Of a stretch of DNA of 64,000 nt, positions 47,530 through 57,773 are shown piece after piece. Each line of letters starts with the position of its first letter. The first letter of the stretch is position 1. Both the position numbers and the translations under genes were made by a program. The notes below the pieces were generated by a model, which had not been told where the DNA came from, searched no databases, and worked only from the letters and a program-made list of their open reading frames with translations. Source of the stretch: Rhytidiadelphus loreus (taxonomy: Eukaryota > Streptophyta > Bryopsida > Hypnales > Hylocomiaceae); NCBI GenBank assembly GCA_947034895.1, contig OX344764.1, forward strand, positions 38,132,935 through 38,196,934. Reading direction: 5' to 3'.

Positions 47530-50500
47530 ATGGCCGCGGAAGGTGATGGAGGGGCTATTGGGATGACTTCAATACAACCTCCATCGAAGAAAATTAAAAC
47601 AAGGGGGGCCGGACATGCGTTGTAGTATGACATTTTAGATGATCCGAACATCAAAGCGGAGCCTGACTGGGAGAAAGTGGAGGCCGAATATTGGAGCTCT
47701 AAAATGTGCAAACAATTTGTCAAAATGTACCACATTGACAAGTTGTGGCCTCGGGATTGCCACGCAGCCCACACAAGATATTTCAATTGTAAGCCGTGGA
47801 CTTGCAAGGATAGTCATTTTGTACATCGATCAGACGAGGTGTGGAAGGCCCTCTTCAGCAACAAGGCAAGGAGTAAAGGATACATAAATTATAGCACGGC
47901 ATCTATGGTGTATGCAGAACTCATATTGGGTCGGAAGGTGGATTGGAGCACGTTTCCAACGACATCGCAATTGCCGCTTCAACTTCCGAAAAATCAAAAG
48001 GATATTCCCGATTTATACAACCACGGGGCACAAACGGCTGAATCTAAAATAGTATTAAAAAATACTAGAACGCCTATAATGAAGGTTTCACAGGGTGTAG
48101 GCAACGCAGTACAGTTGGACCTCACACAACTAGGAGCGGAGGCCACCAATGCCTCTTCGGGAGGTGTATTTCGGAAGGTCAATTTCAAGGATCCGGAGAC
48201 TTGTTTACCCACCTCAGTTCATGTACCAATCACGGGTGAGCAAAGCATTGCTCCAAACAAGCACGACCTCGTGAAAGAAGTTGCCTCCTCTTCCTCGTCG
48301 CGAGAAGACATGGATGAAGACAAAGTTGCAAGAGCAAATGCTACAATTGAATGGCTTATAGACAGCGATGCTCTCGATAGTTTGAAGTACGTTCCTCCAA
48401 ACGTGGACTCGCCAACGCCGCCTAGTCCAATATTGAGCCCGATCCGTGAAGTTCAACCGTCAGGTCTATTCGTAGAGCGACTTCAAAATGTGGCAACGAC
48501 TTCCAATATTGATGGCGAGGAGATTGTGCGCAAGTATCCGCTCTTGTGCACTTTAACTCCAAGAAGATTGCAATATGTGGGTCAAATTCCAAATCCGGAG
48601 CATCTTGAAATCATACTTAGGTGCGGAGTTGAGTACCCATCTCAAATGGATGGATCAAAAGAAGGTGAACCCGTGAACGAGGCCGAGTGCTCTACGGCAA
48701 CCGAAAACAAACTTGGGCTTCACGATTTTGTGACATCCGCTTAAGCAATAACATATTCTGCTGAAGCTGTAGCGGAAATGGCCCCGTTGGCTATGGAATT
48801 GGCCAAAAATTTATCCACATTATCGCATCCACTATTGAAGGGTGGATTGGCTTTTCACAAGTTTGCTAGTGGAGCGCTAACACTTCTTGATGAGAAGTAC
48901 AACTACTTGAAGACAATTGTGGAGCTGGAGCAGAAGAATGACGAGTGGAGTAAAAAGTATGGAAGGGTCGTTGAAAATTGTGAGTCATTGGGAAGGCAAT
49001 TGGTGGTGTCAAGGAGGAAGTATAGCGAGAAATATTTGAAGGACCAAAATGAAGAAAAGGGTCTCTCTACAGTGGAGATCCAACTACCGAGGTCGCAAGA
49101 AACTCAAGAAAGCGATCAACTCTCTCTTCCATTTGAGAAGGCCAAAGCAGTGGAGGAGCTTGAGACCAGAAAGGTGGATGAGGTTCCAACTTGGAGCGAG
49201 TTGAATCAAAGATTGAATGAGGTAAACCAAGAAAATGCCCTTCTTCAATCGAGGTTGGACCGGATGAAACGAGTGGAGAATATGGATGAATGTCTACCGG
49301 CGAGCGGATCGGAGTCTCGGTGGTTGACATGGATATAACAACTTCAAGACAAACCGTCTTTAGCATCTCAGGCAATGATCGGGGTTCGCACCCTTGCAAT
49401 GAAGTCGGATGAAGATTGCAATGTCGTTGAGGCTGCTTTGAAGAAATTCAAAAGTGCGGTCGAGCAACATTCTTGGGGGTCTATGCCAATGACATGTTGG
49501 GGAGACATGGATGCCATGTACGAGCGGTTGAACCACGCCAAGAAGGAATCGCTAGCCCACAATCGCGACATCAATTGGACTTTTGAAGTAGAGGAAAGAT
49601 GGACTCTTTACACAACGCTTTCAGCACACATCAAGAAGAACGAGAAGATAGTTGTGCATGGTTCTAATCCAGGCAATGAAATGTTGAAGGGTCATTGTAG
49701 CATTTGCCAAGGTCCTTGTGGGCCTGAAAGAGCCTTCACCATGGGCCATTGTCGCCACGTTTTTCATATCAAATGCGTTGTGCAAGCATCTCTGTTTCGA
49801 TCCGCTTGTGTCGAGTGCTGTTCTCCTTTGAGTCCGAGGTTCTACGAGATGTTTGGCATCTTGGAAGGTATGCCCCCCGGCCACGAATACAATAGATGGA
49901 CTCTTCCACTTGACCAAAGGCCATACAAATTTCAGAATTATTCGCATTGGGGGAAACCCCTCATATAGGATCCAAAGGAACAAAAGCATGAATTGTATGA
50001 TGCATCCATGCAACCGGTGGATTCCTTTATGTGGATGACCCAAAATATGGAAGTGGAGTTGCGGGCTCGTACCATTGATGATGGTGAGGCTCGTGAATTG
50101 TTTTGTCGCAGTATGGGAGGGCATTGGAACATGCAACACCATAAATTTTTCCGGTTTCCCGAAAAAGAAGTACAGAAAGGGCCAGATGGCAATTGGATAG
50201 AGGTGGAGCATCCTCTTGGCTTCAGTGAACAGTACGAGGCATACAATCACGTTCCCATAGGCAGGGCACTATTCTTATCTAAGTTGGAAGAAGTTGCATC
50301 AATTCATGTTCAGGTGGAAACGGATGGAGAATCAAACAAAGGGGATTCGTTCGTGGAGGTGGCAGGGGCATTTGATAGGAGGGTGGCCGACATCATAGGT
50401 CAATGGAGGGCGTTCCTATTGGAAGGAGTCGCCGAAGGGTTTAGGGTAAACAACCCTAGTGATGACCATATGGTGAATGTGTTGGTAAATTGAGTGGATG

Positions 50501-50784
50501 TTGCTCTGAGAGCCTTAAAGGCGATGGATGTGGATTTGACTCCGAAGCACAAACAGAAGCGGAAGATTGAAGATGACGATGACTATTCTCCGGAAACAAT
50601 ACGACAGTTTGTTGTTGTTGACAGGGCAACCAAATCAAATCGGTTCTTAAGCTCAACAAGCCCTGGGGGAATTTCTCGTCGCGGAAGTCCAAGGATTGCC
50701 GCTCAAGTGGCGCAACGCAATCCAGAGGGGTCCTCTGGTCTGTCTGGTGGTTCGGGAGATGGCAACAATGATAGAATTAAATAG
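47530..50784 (+). pseudogene. Shared-domain, coiled-coil, RING-finger protein with five in-frame stops
   Basis: One frame of 1,084 codons runs from the ATG at 47,530 to the TAG at 50,782. It is broken only by stops at 47,623 (TAG), 48,742 (TAA), 49,336 (TAA), 49,966 (TAG) and 50,491 (TGA); I see no frameshift over 3.2 kb. Residues about 55-150 (CKQFVKMYHIDKLWPRD, then TCKDSHFVHRSDEV, then YINYSTASMVYAELIL with VDWST) match the 43-kb protein. A helical region (about 48.9-49.3 kb) with coiled-coil character follows. A RING-type finger lies at 49,696-49,830: CSICQGPC, GHCRHVFHIKC, CVEC. Such fingers usually make ubiquitin E3 ligases. The last part is charged, with a possible nuclear signal (KHKQKRK). 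Each stop could come from CAG, CAA or CGA by one C-to-T change. Likely a decayed gene; readthrough is not supported. Confidence 0.7.
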
Positions 50785-51244
50785 AAATGGACCAATAGGT
50801 CTATTGCAATAGAAGAAATAGAACTCTATACTCGATAGACTTTTGTTTTAATGTCACGAGGTGAAAATAGTAGTAAATAATTGTAATCACGGCATGTTTT
50901 GTTTTGCCTTTAATATCTACGTATGTATGTCTTTTTTATATATAAATATATATAAATATAAATATTTATTTATTTATTTATATTTCAATGTTCATGATAT
51001 GTATGGATCTTTCAATGCATGCTAGTTTGTTGAATCGGTTGGTCAAATGTCGCTTTTTCTTCTTTCGCTATGATATAATGATTTGTTCATAGAATATGTA
51101 GTATTTTTTCCATTGTAACATTATTTCATTGCAAAAATATGAACTCCAAAATTTTTTGGCACAAAAGGCTCTAATCAATTCCTACAAACTTGTTAGTATT
51201 GCTTTGCACAACTAGTGCTGAGCACCACTCGCATGCTTGAAGGT
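50785..51244. other. 3' flank, AT-rich, nothing seen
   Basis: Contains TATAAATATATATAAATATAAATA low-complexity DNA near 50,940-50,990 and no gene. Confidence 0.4.
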
Positions 51245-51335
51245 ATTAATCAGAGCCGGGATTTGAACCCGCGACCTCCCCGATTGGAAGAAGGCAAGTC
51301 CAAATGTTTGGATAAGCCTTGGACACTTGTGCTGA
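51245..51335 (-). other. tRNA-like relic (possible SINE head)
   Basis: On the minus strand GGAGGTCGCGGGTTCAAATC followed by CCGGCTCTGA has the T-arm and B-box pattern of a tRNA. Upstream AAGTGTCCAAGGC is only a poor A box, and a full cloverleaf with a paired acceptor stem cannot be drawn. It is more likely a decayed tRNA-derived sequence than a working tRNA. Confidence 0.3.
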
Positions 51336-51395
51336 AAGTGTGAAACAGTTCTATTTGAAACTGAACTACGAGAAGTCCCGAATCCGGATAAAAAG

Positions 51396-51580
51396 ATCGG
51401 ACGTGCTGATCCGACGGCCAATTCGGACGGGCTGGCCCGATCCGACGGCCTGGTCAGATCGGATGGTCTGTTCTGACGGGCTGGCCTGTTCCGACGAGCT
51501 GGCCCGATCCGACAGCCCGATCCGACGGCCTGGCCCAATCCGACGGAATGTTCGGACGGGATGGTCAAATCAGACGGGCC
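51396..51580. repeat. TCCGACGGCC repeat cluster upstream of the transposase gene
   Basis: About ten GATCCGACGGCC, TTCGGACGGG or CCGACGG type words, ending about 90 bp before the TATA box of the hAT transposase gene. Confidence 0.88.
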
Positions 51581-51667
51581 ATTCTGGGGAGAATGAGTCC
51601 GTTGGTACTATTTTTAAAATTCATCTTTCTGAATAACGGTCAGCGCCACCTGTATTCAGCTGCAAAG

Positions 51668-51675
51668 TATAAGTA
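51668..51675 (+). promoter_or_regulatory. TATA box of hAT transposase gene
   Basis: TATAAGTA in CTGCAAAGTATAAGTAGAAG, about 245 bp upstream of the ATG at 51,914. Confidence 0.55.
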
Positions 51676-51913
51676 GAAGAAACAAGGCGTATGAAGGCAC
51701 TCCAAATCCACTGAACACTACAATTTCCAAGGGCTAGGAGTTGCAATTTATTTTGTGTCCCTTGCTTGGTAATGCATCGTTTGGTGGAAGGAGGGCCTTG
51801 AATTTCAAGGCTTTGTGCACGACCCTAAACCCAATTTTAAACATTGGTTCACTTGTGTTTACATTTTCCAAAATTTGCGAATTTGAAGAAGTTCAAGTTT
51901 GGAACTTGTGACC

Positions 51914-54022
51914 ATGAGCAAGGATCTTGCCTCTTGGTATGTCGTCCTTTCGGCGAGTAAAATACAATGCAAAGCTTGCAACAACGTGTTTTCAAAGAAA
52001 ACGAGCCGTATGTTGAGTCACTTAGGATATGAATCGATTCCCGGTTCTCGTGATAGGGGAGTGAGTTTGTGTCCCAAGTTGTCATCGGAAACTCGAAGTC
52101 TATTTCTTCGATGCAATGGGGCATTTCCACAAAGACATGTTCGCGGAAATGTGGATGTCAACAACTTGTCTATGGTTGAAAGCGATATGTCAAATGGGAG
52201 GGGCATGCCACGTTCTACGCAAGAAGATTCTTGTACAACACAGGAAGAAGTCGTTGGAGGGGGTTCCGAAGTAACTCCAAGTATGCAAACATGTAGCGGA
52301 TGTGACATTCGCAGGGCCTCAAGCAGTAGGCCTCCAACACAAAGTAGGCTTTTGGATGGCTTTCAAGAAACCAAAAAACAGAATTTGAATGCAGTGTGGG
52401 CCAATTTCTTCTATGCGGCAAATATACCCTTTTCAGTGGCCCAAAACGTAGCTTTCAGAGAAGCGGTGAAAAAAACCTCTGAGTATGGTACGGCCTACAC
52501 TCCGCCATCATATCATGATCTACGGCATAAATTGCTTGATCAAGCCAAGGCAGATGTTGTGGGGAAGGTGCATAGAAGGACCGAAGACAGCGTCAGGAAG
52601 TTTGGAGCAACATTGTCCATTGATGGATGGAGCTCAGTTACAAACCGTCCACTGATTAATACCATGCTTGTATCTTTAGCGGGTGAGCAATTCCTTGGAT
52701 CGGTGGATACTAGTGGGATGGAAAAGACAGCACAATATTTGGCCACAATTTTAGAAAAATTCATAGAGCAGGTAGGTCCTACGAATGTGGTGCAAGTGAG
52801 CGCAGACAATGCTCCAGTGAATCCGGCAGCATGGAATTTGGTATCCACTAAATATCCACACATTTTTTTTCAAGGATGCGTGGTGCATGTCTTGAATTTG
52901 TTGCTCAAAGATTGGGGAAAGGAGAAATGGATTGAAGAGTCGGTAAAGAGAGCCCAAACCGTAGTGAATTTCTTCAAGAAAAGACACATGCCACTTGCTA
53001 TATTTTGGAAGTATGAGACAAAGTACAGTTTGTTGAAGCCGGTGGAAACAAGGTTTGCCTCTGTGTTTATCATGATTGATCGTTTGTTGGAAGTCAAAAG
53101 AGCATTGCAACAAAGTGTGGTGGATCCACAGTGGGTGGCATATGTGAATACACTCAACGACAATGGCAAAGCCAAATCTCGCACGAAGTCTCGTGATGTG
53201 AAGAGGTTCATTCTAGAGGAGTATTATTGGGACCGGTGGACAAATTTGCGAGAATTGGTGGCCCCTGTTGTATATGGTCTACGTGATTTGGATGCAAAGA
53301 CGCCATGCATGGGTAAGGTGTTGCATATTATGAGGAATTTAGAGAAACATGTCCTTAGCCTAGAAGGGCCTCCTTTTTGTTTGGCAACAAACCTCGCCGA
53401 ACCATTGGAACGATCCTTTTTCAAACGCCGTGAAATGGGAGAGACAAATTTACATTATGCAGGAGCTCTTTTGAATCCATACCTTCTACATGATAAGGAT
53501 CTAGCCGACGACCAAGATGCAATGGACGCATGCAAACGTGTTCTAATGAAAATTTGCAAACAAGGAGAGTACGCCTCGATGGTAAAAGAATTTGTAGCCT
53601 TCCGCCATAGGGAACCTCCGTTTCACAACATGTTGCACCCGGATGAGCAACAATTGTCGGCGCATGCTTGGTGGGATTTTGAAGGTGCATGTAGGAAGCT
53701 CATTGCTCCAATAGCCAAGCGAATTTTAGCACAACCGGTATCCTCGTCTTCATGTGAACGAAATTGGAGTAGTTATTCTTTTGTTCACAACAAATCTCGG
53801 AACAAGTTGACAACGCAAAGGGCGGCAGACTTGGTGTATGTGTACACCAATTCCAAGGTCTTGGCAGCATCAAAGGAAAATGATGAGAAGAAGTGGTACT
53901 ATGACAACGTGGATTCGGAAGATTCAGAGGGGTTTATCTCGGACGACGAGGAGGATGGTAGGTCAGTTGGGCCTCTATTGGATGACGAAGATGCCATGAA
54001 TTACGACGGTGTTATGTTGTAA
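51914..54022 (+). CDS. hAT-family transposase (BED finger, DUF659, hAT C-terminal)
   Basis: Single intact exon, 702 residues from MSKDLASWYVVLS. An upstream in-frame TTG at 51,899 is ignored in favour of this ATG. The N-terminus has a BED-type zinc finger (IQCKACNNVFSKKTSRMLSH). A DUF659 region follows at about 195-330 (FGATLSIDGWSSV, VSADNAPVNPAAWN, GCVVHVLNLLLKD). The hAT C-terminal dimerisation region is at about 570-660 (HAWWDFEGACRKLI, SSCERNWSSYSFVHN). Likely catalytic acids are D237, D298 and E615, in the family's positions. No stop or frameshift is seen, so it could still be active. It is the natural candidate to mobilise the 20.7-kb element that contains it, and the 8-bp duplication at that element's ends agrees. 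Confidence 0.95.
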   Translation: MSKDLASWYVVLSASKIQCKACNNVFSKKTSRMLSHLGYESIPGSRDRGVSLCPKLSSETRSLFLRCNGAFPQRHVRGNVDVNNLSMVESDMSNGRGMPRSTQEDSCTTQEEVVGGGSEVTPSMQTCSGCDIRRASSSRPPTQSRLLDGFQETKKQNLNAVWANFFYAANIPFSVAQNVAFREAVKKTSEYGTAYTPPSYHDLRHKLLDQAKADVVGKVHRRTEDSVRKFGATLSIDGWSSVTNRPLINTMLVSLAGEQFLGSVDTSGMEKTAQYLATILEKFIEQVGPTNVVQVSADNAPVNPAAWNLVSTKYPHIFFQGCVVHVLNLLLKDWGKEKWIEESVKRAQTVVNFFKKRHMPLAIFWKYETKYSLLKPVETRFASVFIMIDRLLEVKRALQQSVVDPQWVAYVNTLNDNGKAKSRTKSRDVKRFILEEYYWDRWTNLRELVAPVVYGLRDLDAKTPCMGKVLHIMRNLEKHVLSLEGPPFCLATNLAEPLERSFFKRREMGETNLHYAGALLNPYLLHDKDLADDQDAMDACKRVLMKICKQGEYASMVKEFVAFRHREPPFHNMLHPDEQQLSAHAWWDFEGACRKLIAPIAKRILAQPVSSSSCERNWSSYSFVHNKSRNKLTTQRAADLVYVYTNSKVLAASKENDEKKWYYDNVDSEDSEGFISDDEEDGRSVGPLLDDEDAMNYDGVML

Positions 54023-54105
54023 ATTCGTACATAGTATAAAAATATGTAGTATGCGTTATTCGTGTAGCTTCAAAGTGACGCCTTCTAGTGAAGATGTGAG
54101 TCATC

Positions 54106-54113
54106 TATATAAG
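54106..54113 (+). promoter_or_regulatory. TATA box of the 152-aa ORF
   Basis: TATATAAG in TCATCTATATAAGAAAGAG, 75 bp before the ATG at 54,181. No TCCGACGG cluster precedes this one. Confidence 0.5.
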
Positions 54114-54180
54114 AAAGAGAGTCCCTATGAGAGTTGCATTGAATTGAAGTGTTGTAATTTGCTTTTGCTTTAGATTTAGA

Positions 54181-54639
54181 ATGTCGAATTGGAGGGTTTT
54201 TTCTGAGTCTCAAGATGAAGAGCTTCAACTGGAAGCTGAGATTGAACTTTCTTTGTCACAACTACCGGATCAGCCTCTTTTGCCACGGGATCTTGTTTTA
54301 TCGCACGAACGTCCTAAAGATGAAGCTGGGCCTTCCCGTCTGCCAAAGCAACCTCGTGTGGAGCGGCGTTGGCACGGAAACTTACTTGAAGATGCTCGAG
54401 CGTTGGTGATTCTGCTACAGGTCGAATGTGTTGAATCCGGTAGCCGAGAAGTGACATTTGAAGGGAGCTTTGAAGGTTTGAACAACGATCAATACTTTTG
54501 CATGGTGAAGCCTATCGAAGGAAGTCGTGGTCACCAACGATGGTTAGAGGGACCAGTCAATCCTTTAACTAAGGCAGATCGTGCAGAATATGTGGCGGCG
54601 ACTGTCAAACGCATTCTCAAATTTCTACAGATGGAGTGA
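54181..54639 (+). CDS. Small acidic protein downstream of the transposase
   Basis: 152 residues, MSNWRVFSESQDEELQ to KRILKFLQME. It is acidic at the N-terminus, Pro/Arg-rich in the middle and has a more folded-looking C-terminal half (FEGLNNDQYFCMVKPIEG, RWLEGPVNPLTKADRAEY). No family is recognised. It lies 158 bp after the transposase stop on the same strand, with its own TATA box. A second small protein next to the transposase may assist transposition, as in some two-gene plant elements; that is only a guess. Confidence 0.5.
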   Translation: MSNWRVFSESQDEELQLEAEIELSLSQLPDQPLLPRDLVLSHERPKDEAGPSRLPKQPRVERRWHGNLLEDARALVILLQVECVESGSREVTFEGSFEGLNNDQYFCMVKPIEGSRGHQRWLEGPVNPLTKADRAEYVAATVKRILKFLQME

Positions 54640-55094
54640 AGTTTCGATTGGAATTCTAGTTTTTTACCTCTAATAGATGTATTTGGATCTTTAGTTCTTC
54701 ATTCCATACTTGGAGTGAATTTATACAATAGTTTTGTGTGTAAGAAGTACTTTGAAAGAAATATCCAATTCATTTTCCTTCTAAGTGAACTTGGAGTGAA
54801 TTTCTTTCAATGATAAAGATAAGGAAATAGTTGCTTGGGCCAAATAATGGCTCAATTATTGGGTTTTTTGCTTTGGGAGCAAGTTAGGGGCTGACCCCAC
54901 TTGTTGTGTGGTTAGAGTGAAGATAGGGTGGAGAAAAAGGTGGGGGAACTATTCATCTTCTCTCCCGTTGTGAGTTTGAAGAGGACCCGATTGTTTGGAG
55001 ACTTGTTGTGTTGTGATTTTGAGGAATTTTGAAATGAAAATTGGAGGTGTTAAGTATCATGGTGTGTAGTTTTCAAATTGATCTCACTTGCTTA
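54640..55094. other. Intergenic, nothing seen
   Basis: AT-rich 3' flank with a repeated word: ACTTGGAGTGAATTT at about 54,708 and 54,788. No gene. Confidence 0.4.
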
Positions 55095-55475
55095 ATTTGG
55101 AGTTGTGAATCAAAAGTTGTGCTAGTTTGAGTGGTGGGAGGTTTGTTGCCTTTGAAAATAAGAGGCAGAGACTTCGACCGGCCATAAAAGACGGACAGGT
55201 TCTTGGTTTGCAATGAAATTTGGAGGAAGTGTAGGAAATTGTGTTATCTTTCCATGAACATATCATTCGATCTGTTTGGAGTTTGTATGAAAAAGTTGTG
55301 AGTGTGGAAGCAAAGGAGGGTCTGCTGCCTTTCTTTTGTCAAGGCCGAAACTTTGGATGGCCATAGAAGTTGGACAGAGTTTTATATTCATTTGAGATTT
55401 GGAGGAGAAGTATATTATTGTATAAGTTTTCCAAAAAGCTATTACTTGGTTCATTTGGAGTTGTGATGCAACGGT
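55095..55475. repeat. Diverged ~180-bp tandem repeat
   Basis: Two and a bit units beginning TTTGGAGTT(T)GTGA at about 55,096, 55,277 and 55,460. Each has AAAAGTTGTG, TGCCTTT, GACTT or ACTTT plus GGCCATA, and AAGTTGGACAG-like words in the same order. The units are considerably diverged. Confidence 0.6.
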
Positions 55476-55736
55476 GACACTCCACCAAAGTTCAGCTTGA
55501 GAATTGGAGTTGCGGTTGGAGGAGTTTTGAAGACTTTGTGTGTTTGTTTGTGTGGTTTGTGGCTTTGTAAACATTGTTGTTGCGGGTGGCTTGGGTAAAA
55601 CCAACACTAGCCTCATTTTGTGTTGTGGGTGACGAAGTGGGGTTAATGACCCACATGGTCGAGACTTGCTTGTTCTCACGGTGAAAGCTTGTTTCTTAAA
55701 GCTGGTCACCGGGAGTTTGAAAGTTTAGGAGCCAAT

Positions 55737-55792
55737 CTTTCGGACGGCCAACTCGTGGTTTGGCCGTCCCGTTTTACCCGTCCGAAGCCGTG
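55737..55792. repeat. Weak CGGACGGCC cluster
   Basis: TTCGGACGGCC, GGCCGTCCCG and CCGTCCGAAG words within 55 bp, upstream of the disordered ORF at 55.97 kb. Fewer copies than the other clusters and no clear TATA box after it. Confidence 0.5.
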
Positions 55793-55965
55793 GGATCTTA
55801 TCACATCTTTACCCTTAAATCCATTTAGAGCCACATCAGGATAGGCCAACGGGCACGGTTTCAAGACGAAGAAGAAGATTCGACATTCGAGTGTGAAGAT
55901 TCAAGTTTACTTGTGACTTTACGTTCTCATTTCCTAAACCATTTCGAGTTGCAGCCGAAATCCCC

Positions 55966-57231
55966 GTGATTTCCCGAGGCAAAAGCTCTCAACACGACAA
56001 CGGGCACAATTTTGATGATGAAATGTTCGATAGTCCAAGTCGGCCCAATGAAGATCTTCGAGCCAATGATCGAGACATCTATGACTTTCCATTGGATGAG
56101 GATAATGATGGGTATGATGAAGATGTACCTTCCATAGCTAGATTTGTGGATGGAAGTGGATTCATGAGTAGCGAAAAAGTTCTATCGGAAAAAAAAGACG
56201 CTTATGTAGAGGCCAATGAGAGAACGATTCCCAATGATGGGACTCAAAGAATGGATGAAGATCTTTTTCCACGTAAGTCTCTGTTTAGAGGAGTGTTGTG
56301 AGCGGAAGAAAATGACAAACACATCGGCAAGGGAGGACGTGAGCCTTGGGAGGTGAATGTCAAAATGAACGTTGGCAACACGAGTGTTGAGTCAACCATT
56401 GTATTGGCAAGTGCGAACAGTGGTCACCCAAGTATTCCAATGCCTAAGGCAAATGAAGCGGAGAAGAATGTTGATCTATGTGTGGTGGGGTTTAGAAGTC
56501 CAATTTTGTGCATCAATGGAGAAGCCAAGAAGGAACTCATGCAAGATTTTGAAGTACCACCATCTAGCATCCCTCCACGTGCACAATTGAAAACCCGTAG
56601 TCAAATTTCGGATGGCGTTGGGAGCTTAAGGCTTGGAAAATGGATTGCAAATATTTCAAAAGAAAGGCGGCCTAGTCAAGGTATTTTATCATCCACGGAC
56701 GATGACAAGGATGAGACATTGGCTTCAATGTTCATTCAGCATTCTCGTAATGCACCACCACGACGGCCCCCAACAATGTCAGTGCCTAAACCACAATCTT
56801 CAATCTCACCGAAGATAATCATTCATGGAGGCAGTGGAGGGCCCTCAACAATAAAATTAGAGGGCGGGGGATCATCTAGAGCCAATAAGAAGAGAGTCAT
56901 GCAACCTTTTGCAATATCCCCGTTGAAAAAAACAAGAGCCATTGGAAACCCTCTTGATGCACGTCCACATATTTCAAAGAGGAAAATGAAAAGTGTTGTT
57001 GGCATTAAGGAACAAAATGGGAAATCCTTATTAAGAGTAAAAGAAGAACTCAAAAAGGACAAACGAAGAAGAAGCCTTTCATCCACGCAAGTACAAGAGG
57101 GAAGAACGACATGTCTAGGCTCTTCATCAGATGATATGGAAGACACATCCGACGACGAAGACGCAAGATTGGGAAATGGGTGTGAGAGTAGTGGGGCAGA
57201 GGTGAAAGGAGATTTTGATTACAATCCTTAG
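55966..57231 (+). pseudogene. Disordered acidic/basic protein with one in-frame TGA
   Basis: One frame of about 421 codons ends at TAG 57,229-57,231 and is interrupted once, by TGA at 56,299-56,301 (FRGVL, stop, AEENDKHIGKGG). GAGTTGCAG at about 55,945-55,953 could be a splice acceptor; no convincing ATG is seen at the beginning. The first part is acidic (DFPLDEDNDGYDEDVPS). The second is basic and Ser-rich with nuclear-signal-like runs (RANKKRVMQPF, SKRKMKS, KKDKRRRS), ending in acidic SSDDMEDTSDDEDA. No domain is recognised. It is the last gene before the right end of the hAT element. Confidence 0.5.
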
Positions 57232-57571
57232 AAATAGAAAGGACATAGGCTTAAATGTTCATGTGCTCATATTACATAAAGCACAGATTGTCGTACTGAC
57301 AATTGATTGTTAGAGACTTTTATTGTAATACTCCTAAACTTATTGATGGTGGTAATACCATTATTTTTGAAGGGGGCACTTAACCAAAGATGATTTCAAT
57401 CCAAAATATCAATTGATTGTGTCATTTGTATGTTGCTTTTCTACAATGAAGCATGATATATTGCAAGATGATGAAAAAAATTAAAAAATTTGGCTTCATA
57501 CTTGTGGTAATTGAAATGCTTTTGAAAGGCTAGAGGATCATAATGATATGATTGTTAATCCTGTTTCAACC

Positions 57572-57773
57572 AGGGTTGCAATTCAGGAGGACAGCTGCAA
57601 CTACGTCGGAATTCCGACGACCAAGGCAGCGTCGAAATTCCGACGCCGAAATTTATCCCGAGGTAAATCGAACGGACGGCTCCGTTTTACCCAGCGTCCC
57701 CCGCGTCCGCCACGTCTGGACGTCCGCTTTTTGGACGCGATTTTGGGCTGGATGCTCCAATTCGTCAACCCTG
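57572..57773. repeat. Right terminal region of the hAT element, with an inner CAGGGTTG
   Basis: CAGGGTTGCAATTC at 57,572 faces the terminal CAACCCTG at 57,766-57,773, so this 202-bp piece itself has hAT-like ends. Its own would-be duplication (GTTTCAAC versus ATTTCAGA) matches at only 5 of 8 positions, against 8 of 8 for the left end at 37,081. It contains CGACGCCG and GGACGTCC subterminal words. Confidence 0.6.

Larger units (their letters stand above)
37081..57773. mobile_element. Giant hAT transposon, 20.7 kb, with cargo genes
   Basis: Left end CAGGGTTACCAGGACGTC, right end AACCCTG, flanked by the perfect 8-bp duplication ATTTCAGA. The combined 15-bp agreement (duplication plus terminal heptamer) is very unlikely by chance. 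GGACGTC/GACGTCC words are repeated just inside both ends (37,091-37,160 and 57,700-57,740). The element encodes an intact hAT transposase (51,914-54,022), which fits the end type. It also carries five other genes or gene remains: a kinase-like protein, two relatives sharing a new domain, a small ORF and a disordered ORF. Typical hAT elements are a few kb long. The recent state of the duplication suggests the insertion is not old, although two of the cargo frames contain stops. Confidence 0.88.

Noticed and set aside
47530..50784. Stop-codon reassignment or programmed readthrough
   Set aside because: All three stop codons occur in frame, while intact genes nearby use the same codons as normal terminators.
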